A stretch of DNA of 27,656 bases from a virus. Position 1 is the first letter of the stretch. Each line of letters opens with the position of its first letter. Below, in pieces: positions 8,251 through 14,665 of the stretch. The notes beneath the pieces were generated by a model. It made no database searches. It saw only the letters and a program-made list of their open reading frames with translations, and was not told where the DNA came from. The position numbers and the translations under genes are program-made. The DNA lies in the IMG/VR virus record IMGVR_UViG_3300020438_000218, positions 1 to 27,656 of that record, one strand, 5' to 3'.

Positions 8251-8391
8251 ATGGCGACCAAAACAAAGATTGGGATCAACGGTCAAAAACTGATCGAAGT
8301 TCAAAGCAACAAGAAGACCAGGCAGGGTCAAGGTCGTAATAGTCGTCCTTCGCATGGGCGCAAGATGAGCCGGGGGCAGGGAAAGAGGTGA
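8251..8391 (+). CDS. small very basic conserved phage protein, 46 aa
   Basis: The ATG at 8251 opens a 46-codon frame ending in TGA at 8389-8391. The product is highly basic: MATKTKIGINGQKLIEVQS, then a Lys/Arg/Gln/Gly-rich tail with SRPSHGRK and a final RGQGKR. I recognise this short pattern from cyanophage genomes, where it has no assigned function. The charge suggests contact with nucleic acid or assembly with acidic partners. It is convergent with the gene ending at 8393, with only one base between them. Confidence 0.7.
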   Translation: MATKTKIGINGQKLIEVQSNKKTRQGQGRNSRPSHGRKMSRGQGKR

Positions 8392-8392
8392 A

Positions 8393-8779
8393 TCAGTCTT
8401 TCTGAATTTGACCGTCAACTCTCCAAGTTATCCGCATGGGGCCTCCCAAGAGGGAGTCCCCCTCTTCTTCGATGATCACTGAAGGCACAATGGCATCAGG
8501 CACTGGAGTGACCTTTGCTTTGGGGTACATTTCTTTCGCCTTCTTAGCAAGTTTGTTCGCCATGGCATTGCGATGATCTTCCACCCATTCGTGCATGAGC
8601 TGCTTGCCTTGGCTGTCAACTGATTTCATGACATGAACTGTTTTCCACTCTGCCCAATCGGCACGGCAATAGTTCATCATGCGACAGAACAAGGCATTGC
8701 CTTTGAGTGAGGCGTTCTTGCCTAGCAAGAAAAGCCCCACTTGATAACAAAGCGCTCTGAATAATGCTTGAGAGGTCAT
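8393..8779 (-). CDS. unknown protein coupled to endolysin, 128 aa
   Basis: The frame is open upstream to 8839, but the ATG at 8779 forms an ATGA overlap with the endolysin stop, which fixes the likely start. The N-terminus has a moderately hydrophobic helix (LFRALCYQVGLFLLG, about residues 6-20), then a Cys/Trp-containing region (FCRMMNYCRADWAEWKTVHVMKS) and a Lys-rich helix (NKLAKKAKEMYPKAKV). The C-terminus is acidic and beta-like. I do not recognise a family. Its location as the last gene of the lysis transcript suggests a lysis accessory or late function. Confidence 0.65.
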   Translation of the reverse strand: MTSQALFRALCYQVGLFLLGKNASLKGNALFCRMMNYCRADWAEWKTVHVMKSVDSQGKQLMHEWVEDHRNAMANKLAKKAKEMYPKAKVTPVPDAIVPSVIIEEEGDSLLGGPMRITWRVDGQIQKD

Positions 8780-9867
8780 GAAGAAACGAAGACTGCCCAG
8801 CCGCCAGTGCCAATAACGCGCCACCTGGGAACCCAGCAACGCTTGCTATAGCGAACGAATTGTCCGCCAGATGCGTTCAAATAAGAACCTCGGACCACAT
8901 CGGCTTCGCCGTAAGGATCGTGGTGGATGTAATCCTCTTCGGTGTATCCAACAATGACCGACCAATGCCCTCCACCAACTGGTTCGTCGTATGGCCCCAT
9001 ATGCAGCCATCCCACAGCAACAGGGCGACCTTGATCAATTTCATCTGTAATCATCTTTTCGGTCACTTCAGTGCTAAAGCGAGCGTTGAGATTTAATGAT
9101 GACAATGCCTTGAGTTGAGAGTTGCTGTCTGTAGTGTCCCCAAAACGCTCTCTAATGGCATTGTATTCGTCGTCAGATGACACGGCCCCATGAAAGGCGG
9201 CAAGCATCGCACAGGAGCTGCTGAAGCACTCTCTGTGGCCGCGACCTGACTTGTTATCTCGCTGGCTGAAATATTTTACTTGCAGTGGGTTTTTGTAATA
9301 AGCAAAGACAGGTTTTGTTGGGCCTGCCCTGTAAAGCAAAGCAAACTCACTCAGCTCCTCTTGCGTGAGTCGGTCCTCCAAGTAGTTCCAAGCTGCCACT
9401 TGATGGCTATCTTCGTTGTAATACTTGGCAGCGTTAGTAAGGCGAATTGGATTTCGCACAGATGAATACTCCGTCATTAGTCGAATAAGTTTTTGAGGAT
9501 AATCGGGATCGGTTGCGTAACCCTCTGTTTGCAGCGCATAAGCCGCATCCTCTACCGTAAAACAATTGTTTACCCCCTTATAAATCCTGTAGTCTTTGTA
9601 CCAAAGCTTTACCAGATACTCGATGCAGGCTTCTGGCGAGGGGAAGTCAATAAATCCATCTTTCAATGTCAGCCATTGACCGTTAATGAACTCTTTGGTG
9701 ACGCAGTTCGTTCCCGCGCCTTTCAGTCCAAAATAATTAAATTTTCCTGAAACGTGCTTGCCATAAGCACTTTCCAGCGCCCACTGAGCGGCCACTAGCT
9801 CGCCAAATTTAGCGCCCACGCTTTCGGCGTAGGCGCTAATTCCTTCCCATGTGTTCGCAACCATCAT
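8776..9867 (-). CDS. two-domain endolysin: glucosaminidase plus C39-like peptidase, 363 aa
   Basis: This enzyme is expected to cut host peptidoglycan at lysis. Residues 7-135 match the FlgJ/LytD-type glucosaminidase domain: AQWALESAYGKH carries the expected catalytic Glu32, and KFNYFGLKG (42-50) is the usual 'N.FGIKg' motif. Residues 197-363 match a peptidase C39-like fold: CFSSSCAML holds a candidate nucleophile Cys219, GGHWSVIVGY the His301, and HHDPYG the Asp317. Together they could cleave both glycan and peptide bonds. No signal peptide is present, so a holin should release it. A second ATG lies one codon downstream. The next gene overlaps by ATGA, and a small membrane gene precedes it on the same strand. 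Confidence 0.85.
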   Translation of the reverse strand: MMVANTWEGISAYAESVGAKFGELVAAQWALESAYGKHVSGKFNYFGLKGAGTNCVTKEFINGQWLTLKDGFIDFPSPEACIEYLVKLWYKDYRIYKGVNNCFTVEDAAYALQTEGYATDPDYPQKLIRLMTEYSSVRNPIRLTNAAKYYNEDSHQVAAWNYLEDRLTQEELSEFALLYRAGPTKPVFAYYKNPLQVKYFSQRDNKSGRGHRECFSSSCAMLAAFHGAVSSDDEYNAIRERFGDTTDSNSQLKALSSLNLNARFSTEVTEKMITDEIDQGRPVAVGWLHMGPYDEPVGGGHWSVIVGYTEEDYIHHDPYGEADVVRGSYLNASGGQFVRYSKRCWVPRWRVIGTGGWAVFVSS

Positions 9868-9898
9868 TCAAGCGCATCTGTTGAATGACAATAATAGT

Positions 9899-10045
9899 TC
9901 AGCGTTTTTGAGCTGGGAAAACACGCTTAAGGATTGACAGCAGCAGTTGAACTGTGGAGTTTTCTTTAATTGGAGTGACGGCGATGATGTGCTCCAGAGC
10001 ACCCACCAACACAGCGCCAACAACAAACCATTCGGCAGCAGTCAT
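9899..10045 (-). CDS. small one-span membrane protein, holin candidate, 48 aa
   Basis: The frame is open upstream to 10171, but the ATG at 10045 gives a compact product, MTAAEWFVVGAVLVGALEHI, ending IAVTPIKENSTVQLLLSILKRVFPAQKR. Residues 6-24 form one membrane helix and the C-terminus is basic. I have seen this type of short protein (WfVvgAVLVGALE.IIA.TPIKENSTVQL) in marine phages without an assigned role. Its position 31 bases before the endolysin and its one-span topology fit a small holin or lysis regulator. The membrane span is seen; the holin role is inferred. Confidence 0.6.
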   Translation of the reverse strand: MTAAEWFVVGAVLVGALEHIIAVTPIKENSTVQLLLSILKRVFPAQKR

Positions 10046-10185
10046 GGTAAAAACAAAAAAATGTTGACTATACGCTAGCCATGATTCCCTGGTAGTCACA
10101 CAACTTGCAAATTTCAACCCTGTAAGCCGATTCCCATCTGCGCGAAAAACTAAATAGATTAGATGCAACAACTGAAGAGAACTTC

Positions 10186-10701
10186 ATGTTTGTTGCTTAT
10201 GAGCCTGAAGATTACCTCAACAGCCTCATCGAAGTACGAAAAGCGGATGCCAAAAGATTATTCAGGAAGGCGATATACAATGACTATCCACTAAGGGGGC
10301 CAAACGGTCAACCAGCTTGTGCGTATTGCGGGGAATGGCATGGCAATTTAACCATTGACCACATCATCCCCAAGAGCAAAGGAGGCCCTCACTTTGCCAG
10401 GTGGAACATGGCACCGGCATGTGAAAGCTGCAATCTGTCAAAAACAAATGCTCCAGTGTTTGAATGGTGGCGTCCAATGGAGTTTTGGACTCCAGAGAAA
10501 GAAGAGATATTGACTTCATGGATCTATTGCAACAGCTTCCTTGACGCACGCATGCATCAAGCAGAATACTGGCAATTCCTTGCATCAAAGCGAGTCGTGC
10601 AGCAAGCAATTCGATATAAACCAAGGATGAAAAAAGAGCCGCGTTACGGCTCTTTTTCTTTATCAGATTTGGATCAATTAGAACTTGTTATGCATCATTG
10701 A
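10186..10701 (+). CDS. HNH endonuclease, 171 aa
   Basis: A complete HNH nuclease core is visible: CAYC (Cys45, Cys48), then LTIDHIIPKSKGG with the catalytic pair Asp58-His59, Asn74 in RWNMAP, and CESC (Cys79, Cys82). The four cysteines would hold a structural zinc and His59 a catalytic metal. The rest is helical and aromatic-rich (FEWWRPMEFWTPEKEE). Stand-alone HNH genes in phages are often homing endonucleases; others help packaging. Its solitary plus-strand position between two minus-strand operons fits a mobile homing gene. The last part of the frame contains a terminator-like hairpin, and its stop overlaps the convergent gene by 14 bases. Confidence 0.85.
   Translation: MFVAYEPEDYLNSLIEVRKADAKRLFRKAIYNDYPLRGPNGQPACAYCGEWHGNLTIDHIIPKSKGGPHFARWNMAPACESCNLSKTNAPVFEWWRPMEFWTPEKEEILTSWIYCNSFLDARMHQAEYWQFLASKRVVQQAIRYKPRMKKEPRYGSFSLSDLDQLELVMHH
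10631..10657. terminator. bidirectional rho-independent terminator inside the HNH reading frame
   Basis: AAAAAGAGCCG / CGGCTCTTTTT forms an 11-bp stem with the loop CGTTA; the A and T runs make it work in both directions. On the minus strand it lies 31 bases after the stop of the DUF3310 gene, a normal position. On the plus strand it lies before the HNH stop at 10701. Confidence 0.75.
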
Positions 10702-11035
10702 TTGGACTAAAAAAATCATTGTCACTAGGAAAATCTTGCCAGGCTTCATGTGGTCCATGTCGTACATTTGGCATGGGACAAAAACCATCTTGACATTTGT
10801 TTGCGGCTTCTTCTTGCTTATTAAATGCAAGCAGTGTTTTTAAGTACCACTCAGCTTTTTCTAAACTTTGAACACCTCCTTTCTTTTTCTCGCGCCACAA
10901 ATATTTTGCGACATTGCCCTTTAGAAAGCCTTTGTATTCCTCTGGCGTCAGTTGAGCCTTGATAGCTTCAATGCATTCGATAGTTCCAGAGACATAGTGT
11001 TCGGGAGCGTTTACGGGATCAAAAGGCTTTTCCAT
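10688..11035 (-). CDS. DUF3310 family protein (phage nucleotide kinase-related family), 115 aa
   Basis: The N-terminal 70 residues fit DUF3310: NAPEHYVSGTIECIEAI, EEYKGFLKGNVAKYLWR, then a KKKGG.QSLEKAEWYLKTLL helix. Members include T7 gp1.7-like proteins linked to nucleotide phosphorylation, so a role in the dNTP pool is plausible. The frame is open from a TTG at 11053; the ATG at 11035 removes most of the overlap with thyX and is preferred. The C-terminal 40 residues (CQDGFCPMPNVRHGPHEAW) are an extra tail with Cys and His. It is the last gene after thyX, overlapping it by 17 bases. Confidence 0.8.
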   Translation of the reverse strand: MEKPFDPVNAPEHYVSGTIECIEAIKAQLTPEEYKGFLKGNVAKYLWREKKKGGVQSLEKAEWYLKTLLAFNKQEEAANKCQDGFCPMPNVRHGPHEAWQDFPSDNDFFSPINDA

Positions 11036-11732
11036 TGGCGTAAAAAGCGTCAAATGCTTCGGGAACTATAGACTCTCCAATCTCTGACATCAAGTCGGCG
11101 TAAGCACGAATTTCCCATTGAGCATCTTTTGGCATGCGCAAACTTAAGAAGTGAAGCAATGCTTGAAGGCTGCACGTCCAGACGAATGAGGTGTAATGAC
11201 AAGTTGGCAAGATTCCACGAGCCTGTTCTTTGCACACTCCTGCAGCGATAAGCGTCTTGTAAGCGTCCTTGCAGGCTTCCAGGGCATCAGCGTAAACAGC
11301 CTCGGCAATAGCGGCCCTACGGCCCCCTACGGGGCCTGTTGACGCCTGCTTATTGCTCTTGCTTTGTTCTCTAAATTCACTGGGCACATAAAACTCTTCT
11401 TCATCGGCAACGCAATAACGAAAGCTTTTTTCGTTCCAACCCAACTGGTCGTTTGCATAGGTGCCTCCGATGACATGCTTCCACCATTGCCTTGCCACAA
11501 ATAGTGGAGCTTTGACTTGCCATTTAAAAACCACCCCTCGGAACGGGCTGGTGTGCTTATGAGCCACCAAGTAGTTCAGAAGTTTCTGGTCCTTTGGGGT
11601 GAACTCAGGGCTTTCAGCGTCAAAACTTTGACGCGCATCGTTGACGATATCAATTGAACTACCCATGTAGTCCAAAAGTCTTAGCGAGCTAATGCCATCA
11701 CCAAGAGGATCGTGAATCGCGAAATCAGTCAC
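11019..11732 (-). CDS. thyX: flavin-dependent thymidylate synthase ThyX, 237 aa (GTG start)
   Basis: ThyX methylates dUMP to dTMP with FAD, NADPH and methylene-tetrahydrofolate, supplying thymidine for phage DNA. Visible family features are HKHTSPFR (58-65), the 'H.SPF.H' region; RQWWKHVIGG...WNEKSFRY (81-106), the extended ThyX signature; and ARGILP (171-176) with the Arg that normally contacts dUMP. The classic RHR triad reads K85-H86-V87 here, and the signature is longer than in bacterial ThyX, a variation I associate with cyanophage enzymes. Length is normal for the family. The GTG start overlaps the upstream stop (GTGA), so translation is coupled. Confidence 0.9.
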   Translation of the reverse strand: MTDFAIHDPLGDGISSLRLLDYMGSSIDIVNDARQSFDAESPEFTPKDQKLLNYLVAHKHTSPFRGVVFKWQVKAPLFVARQWWKHVIGGTYANDQLGWNEKSFRYCVADEEEFYVPSEFREQSKSNKQASTGPVGGRRAAIAEAVYADALEACKDAYKTLIAAGVCKEQARGILPTCHYTSFVWTCSLQALLHFLSLRMPKDAQWEIRAYADLMSEIGESIVPEAFDAFYANGKAF

Positions 11733-11935
11733 GGCAGGTAGTCACCAAGAGTTGTGCAATCGTCAATCACTTTTTTGTGATAAGTACAAATGTCAAGGGA
11801 GATTTTTTTAAGATCTCGCAAGAGATAGTCAATGCCCATCTCCGGGCCGTCACCACCCAGATATTCATCAATGCTTTCCATTAATCGCTCATAACGGAGG
11901 GTTTCATAATTCTTGTCAGGAGAAGAAAAAGTCAT
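11729..11935 (-). CDS. small conserved phage protein upstream of thyX, 68 aa
   Basis: The ATG at 11935 overlaps the upstream stop (ATGA) and the stop overlaps the thyX GTG (GTGA), so both ends are fixed by coupling. The product is acidic and helical: MTFSSPDKNYETLRYERLM, EYLGGDGPEMGIDYLLRDLKK, CTYHKKVIDDCTTLGDYLP. It has no membrane segment or enzyme motif that I recognise. Similar short helical proteins occur in cyanophages. Linkage to thyX suggests nucleotide metabolism, but this is only context. Confidence 0.72.
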   Translation of the reverse strand: MTFSSPDKNYETLRYERLMESIDEYLGGDGPEMGIDYLLRDLKKISLDICTYHKKVIDDCTTLGDYLP

Positions 11936-12255
11936 TCGGGGCGAAGCCTTGAAAGTGCATGAATACCGATGTGAGCGGGATGCGATGCGCCTTTGTCCCA
12001 AGCAACTTGTGCTTTTGGACAGCAGCGTCCACGACGATCCTTAGCTGATGATAGTGACAGAATCTCGCCTCGGAAACCAGAATATATCCAACCATCGGCT
12101 GTCAATGAAAGCAATACTACTCGCTGGCCGACCGCATATTGATGATTCTTAGGCTTGCGAAAAGAACGATGAAATCTTGAGAACGGGAGAACCGTAGGTG
12201 TTTGTTCGGAGTTCTCACCAGGTGTCACGAGAGCAGTAAATACCTTGTTTGACAA
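11932..12255 (-). CDS. unknown protein, possible SH3-like barrel, 107 aa (TTG start)
   Basis: No ATG is available; the frame opens with TTG at 12255 (a GTG at codon 10 is the alternative). It is the first gene of the minus-strand thyX operon. Residues 1-40 are basic and Pro-containing. From about 40 the pattern QYAVGQRVVLLSL, WIYSGFRGEILSLSS, KAQVAWDKG and HIGIHALSRLRP looks like a small five-strand barrel (SH3/Tudor/KOW-like), often a protein- or nucleic-acid-binding fold. That fold call is an inference from strand spacing. The stop overlaps the next ATG. Confidence 0.62.
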   Translation of the reverse strand: MSNKVFTALVTPGENSEQTPTVLPFSRFHRSFRKPKNHQYAVGQRVVLLSLTADGWIYSGFRGEILSLSSAKDRRGRCCPKAQVAWDKGASHPAHIGIHALSRLRPE

Positions 12256-12288
12256 AAGTTGTTTACGCTATAGCAAAGGTTAAAAATT

Positions 12289-12657
12289 ATGGAGTACAGC
12301 ATTCCCGTAATAGTTAACTACGATGGAGAGAAATACTCCTTTGACATGGGGCCATTTGAAAGAAGCTTGGAGCGAGAGTTTGCTCTCTCGATTCAGCAGA
12401 AAGCAATTAAGGATTGCACCAGCACCGAACAACTTCGAGAGGTTTCTCTGAACTTGTTGATTGGATGGAGCAACATGCAAGAGGCTCTACAAAAGCTTGT
12501 CATGGAGAACATTCAGTTGCGACAAGCTATGTCATTGCGAGACAGTGAACTGCAGATTGCTGAAGAGCTGATGACAGAGGCGGCTAAGACGATTGAGACA
12601 CAACAAAAGCAGCAATCATCTCAATCCAAGAACGGTCCTTGGCCGTGGTCGAAGTAA
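12289..12657 (+). CDS. unknown helical phage protein, 122 aa
   Basis: The gene is divergent from the thyX operon across a 33-base gap. The N-terminus is strand-like (YSIPVIVNYDGEKYSFDMG). From about residue 25 to 105 it is a continuous charged helix with coiled-coil character: CTSTEQLREVSLNLLIGWSNMQEALQ, LRQAMSLRDSELQIAEELM. The tail is Gln/Ser-rich, ending PWPWSK. Similar 'CTS.EQL...A..LL.GW..MQ..L..L..EN..LRQ' proteins occur in cyanophages with no known function. Its last 74 bases overlap the convergent nuclease gene. Confidence 0.7.
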   Translation: MEYSIPVIVNYDGEKYSFDMGPFERSLEREFALSIQQKAIKDCTSTEQLREVSLNLLIGWSNMQEALQKLVMENIQLRQAMSLRDSELQIAEELMTEAAKTIETQQKQQSSQSKNGPWPWSK

Positions 12658-12952
12658 GCAAGAAAACTCTCCAGCCACTCATCATGGCCAGATTGAATTT
12701 CCTCGCATCACGCTCGTAGCCGGATCCACTGACATGCCTGCCGCGCATATAAGTGCCGCCTTGAATTTCGATGATGCATTTGCTTGCCGGATGCGCGAAG
12801 TCAGCTCTGTAACGCTTTGAGCGCTTACTTTTTGCATATCGTTTTTGAAAATCAAGTTCCCATTCTTCGACATCACTAAACTCTCGTTCTAGTTGAATGG
12901 AGGGAAATTGAGCTTGCCATAGTCCTAGGAACTGATCTTCAAGAGCGCTCAC
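12584..12952 (-). CDS. PD-(D/E)XK nuclease, Vsr/DUF559-like, 122 aa
   Basis: The core motif is visible: RADFAHPASKCIIEIQGGTY gives Asp51 and Glu62-x-Gln64, the usual metal-binding set. GRHVSGSGYERDARKFNLAM and GWRVFLLT follow, as in the phage family where 'VEi.GG.w..GRH..g.Gy..D..K.N.a...GW.vlr.t' is typical. Small enzymes of this group act on branched or mismatched DNA; Holliday-junction or recombination cleavage is a reasonable inference because the gene ends the recombination operon. It lies 25 bases after mazG on the same strand. The 3' end overlaps the convergent gene by 74 bases. Confidence 0.78.
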   Translation of the reverse strand: MSALEDQFLGLWQAQFPSIQLEREFSDVEEWELDFQKRYAKSKRSKRYRADFAHPASKCIIEIQGGTYMRGRHVSGSGYERDARKFNLAMMSGWRVFLLTSTTAKDRSWIEMIAAFVVSQSS

Positions 12953-12977
12953 ATTGATGACGCAAAGTTTTTACACT

Positions 12978-13325
12978 TTAGCGGTCATCGCCATTGCCTT
13001 TAATCTTGCCGCGCTGCGCTCGATCTGCCAGTTTTTCAAGGTTTTGTTGAGCAACATTGGAAAGATCAACATTGAGTTCAGAAGCGATTTGCGCGACATA
13101 CCAGAGCACATCTCCTAGTTCTTTGGAGATAGCGGCACGAGTGTCATCATCAAACACTCCGCCCTTATCTCGAATGACTTTTTTAACTTTCTCTGCAACT
13201 TCACCGGCTTCGCCAGCAAGTCCCAGGGTCGGATAAGTCATGTTAGAACCAACAGAGGGGTAGATGGCAGTTCTACGAGCCTGGTGCTGGTATTCGTTGA
13301 TGTCCAGAGAGGAGCAATGAGCCAT
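12978..13325 (-). CDS. mazG: MazG-like nucleotide pyrophosphohydrolase, 115 aa
   Basis: MazG-type enzymes hydrolyse nucleoside triphosphates to monophosphates and pyrophosphate with Mg2+. The expected metal-binding pattern is present: GLAGEAGEVAEKVKK supplies Glu39, Glu42 and Glu45, and KELGDVLWYVAQIA supplies Glu69 and Asp72 (the EXXE...EXXD signature). It is a single-domain, all-alpha protein of normal length. MazG is frequent in cyanophages, where it is thought to shift nucleotide pools or host physiology. The gene lies between the SSB-like and nuclease genes of the minus-strand recombination operon. Confidence 0.9.
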   Translation of the reverse strand: MAHCSSLDINEYQHQARRTAIYPSVGSNMTYPTLGLAGEAGEVAEKVKKVIRDKGGVFDDDTRAAISKELGDVLWYVAQIASELNVDLSNVAQQNLEKLADRAQRGKIKGNGDDR

Positions 13326-13373
13326 GAGAAATAATTTGAAAATAAAGGGGCACCTTGTGGTGCCCCAGGTAGA

Positions 13374-13673
13374 TCAGAACAAACCACCTGCCGGGTCATC
13401 AGCAGCAGCAGTTGCAGTTGCTGGTACTGCCGCTGGCTGGCCGTTCTCGACGTTCAACCAGCACTTGCCGTAACTCTTCTCTCCGTTGTCTTCTCCAGGA
13501 ATGGAGACCGGACCAGAGAGGTGAGGAGCACGATCATTTGCCCGCTTGTCGTCGTACCACATTGCAACGTCAACGTCGTACTTGCCTCGCTCGTTCTTTC
13601 CCTTTTTTGCCAAGGCATTGAGGAATTCAGGAGTGAGATTGAGGGTGCCTTTGATTACTGGACGTGAAGACAT
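13374..13673 (-). CDS. SSB-like small protein with acidic C-terminal tip, 99 aa
   Basis: The ATG at 13673 is preferred over one at 13688. Residues 1-75 look like a compact beta-rich domain (SSRPVIKGTLNLTPEFLNAL, KYDVDVAMWYDDKRANDRAPHLSGPVSIPG, KSYGKCWLNVENG). A 20-residue Ala/Pro/Thr linker follows, ending DDPAGGLF. A disordered linker plus an acidic tip closing in a hydrophobic aromatic residue is the hallmark of bacterial and phage single-stranded-DNA-binding proteins. The gene lies directly downstream of the exonuclease, in the same operon as the annealing protein. ssDNA binding is therefore a good hypothesis, but no clear OB-fold signature is visible. Similar proteins in cyanophages are unannotated. 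Confidence 0.6.
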   Translation of the reverse strand: MSSRPVIKGTLNLTPEFLNALAKKGKNERGKYDVDVAMWYDDKRANDRAPHLSGPVSIPGEDNGEKSYGKCWLNVENGQPAAVPATATAAADDPAGGLF

Positions 13674-13710
13674 TAGAGAAAAAAACAAGTGAACAAAGAG
13701 ATGGAAAGGG

Positions 13711-14472
13711 CTATGCGCCCTTGTCCATCGCGATGGAGAATGGCAACTTTCCTGGATAATGTTCTGAAAAGAACCTTTCAGTTTTAGATGCCATTACACC
13801 ACCCTGAGCGATAAGCTCGCCTCCATCAAGACTCACAATTTGAGCCTCTTGACCCCTCTTGGTATCAGGGTCATAGATGGAGATTGCACAATGCGCCTGA
13901 TCGACTTCGATGTTATACATCTGTTCGATGGCTTGTGCATAGGCTCCCAACTGCATTCGATAGTCAGCAAGTTGGTTGTCAGGTTTTTCCTTATAACTGG
14001 TTTTCCAATCCAAGAGGGCATAACTGCCATCTTTCATGGTCGCCAGCATGTCAAAGGTTCCGGCATAGCCGATTTCCCTTGACGGACAAAACCAGCAGAT
14101 CGCGCTTTCGACGAGCTGGGGCTCGTCAATGCGCTCAAGAAAGCTCAGGATACTCTCGTAATACGGAATGTATTGCGGGAATTGATCAAGGTGACATTGA
14201 ATATCTTCACCATTGAATTGATCTTCCAGAACTCCGTGAAGCCAGTTTCCTCGCTCCACAGCATTTCTTGTGCGGCGATTTGCCTCAGCATCGCCAACTC
14301 GTTTGCGCCAGTTAATAAGCGCCATGGTCTTTCCTAAAGGAGCAGTAGCAGAAGCCACTGTTGTCACAGAAGGCAAGACGAGCCCAGGCGCAACGTTTGG
14401 CATCTCACCAGCAACGTAATAACGTTTCTTGTTGATCTGCAATCGATTGGGATCGTAGCGCTTAAATTTCAT
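13711..14472 (-). CDS. Cas4/RecB-like PD-(D/E)XK exonuclease, 253 aa
   Basis: Counting from a TTG at 14505, the visible motifs are ERGNWLHGVLE (His90), YAGTFDML (Asp152), LLDWKTS (Asp166 and Lys168, the D-x-K core) and a YRMQLGAYAQAIE helix (Gln185, Tyr189) as in RecB motif III. The ATG at 14472, 11 codons in, begins the natural sequence MKFKRYDPNRLQ and lies eight bases after the stop of the upstream small gene, so it is chosen. Such exonucleases resect DNA ends to create single strands for an annealing protein, and that partner is encoded just upstream. No iron-sulfur cysteine cluster typical of Cas4 proper is evident. Confidence 0.82.
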   Translation of the reverse strand: MKFKRYDPNRLQINKKRYYVAGEMPNVAPGLVLPSVTTVASATAPLGKTMALINWRKRVGDAEANRRTRNAVERGNWLHGVLEDQFNGEDIQCHLDQFPQYIPYYESILSFLERIDEPQLVESAICWFCPSREIGYAGTFDMLATMKDGSYALLDWKTSYKEKPDNQLADYRMQLGAYAQAIEQMYNIEVDQAHCAISIYDPDTKRGQEAQIVSLDGGELIAQGGVMASKTERFFSEHYPGKLPFSIAMDKGA

Positions 14473-14479
14473 GAGACGT

Positions 14480-14629
14480 TCAAGTTGAATGTCGAAGCAA
14501 GCCAAGGATTACTTTCCACAAGTTGTATCCAAAGACCCAGCCAGTAAATCCACCTGCGCTAACGACCAGAAATAAACCAAGAGGATCATCGGAGTAACTA
14601 TCAAGTAGAGCTAGTAAGGGGTCCATCAT
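14480..14629 (-). CDS. small membrane protein, 49 aa
   Basis: The frame begins at a double ATG (14629 and 14626) and ends in TGA at 14480, between the annealing-protein and exonuclease genes. The product is MMDPLLALLDSYSDDPLG, then a hydrophobic stretch LFLVVSAGGFTGWVFGYN (about 19-36) and a short amphipathic tail (LWKVILGLLRHST). One membrane span is clear. The frame fills a gap in a tight operon, and the exonuclease ATG follows after eight bases, which supports it being real. Function unknown. Confidence 0.55.
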   Translation of the reverse strand: MMDPLLALLDSYSDDPLGLFLVVSAGGFTGWVFGYNLWKVILGLLRHST

Positions 14630-14665
14630 GAGGATCAAAACAAATGGTGCCAGCGAAAGCCCGCG

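Noticed and set aside
12249-12274. TTGACA with TATAGC in the divergent gap, and the palindrome GCTATAGC also present at 8844
   Set aside because: The spacer is 14 bases, too short for a standard promoter, and the 8-bp palindrome has only two copies, one inside the endolysin gene.
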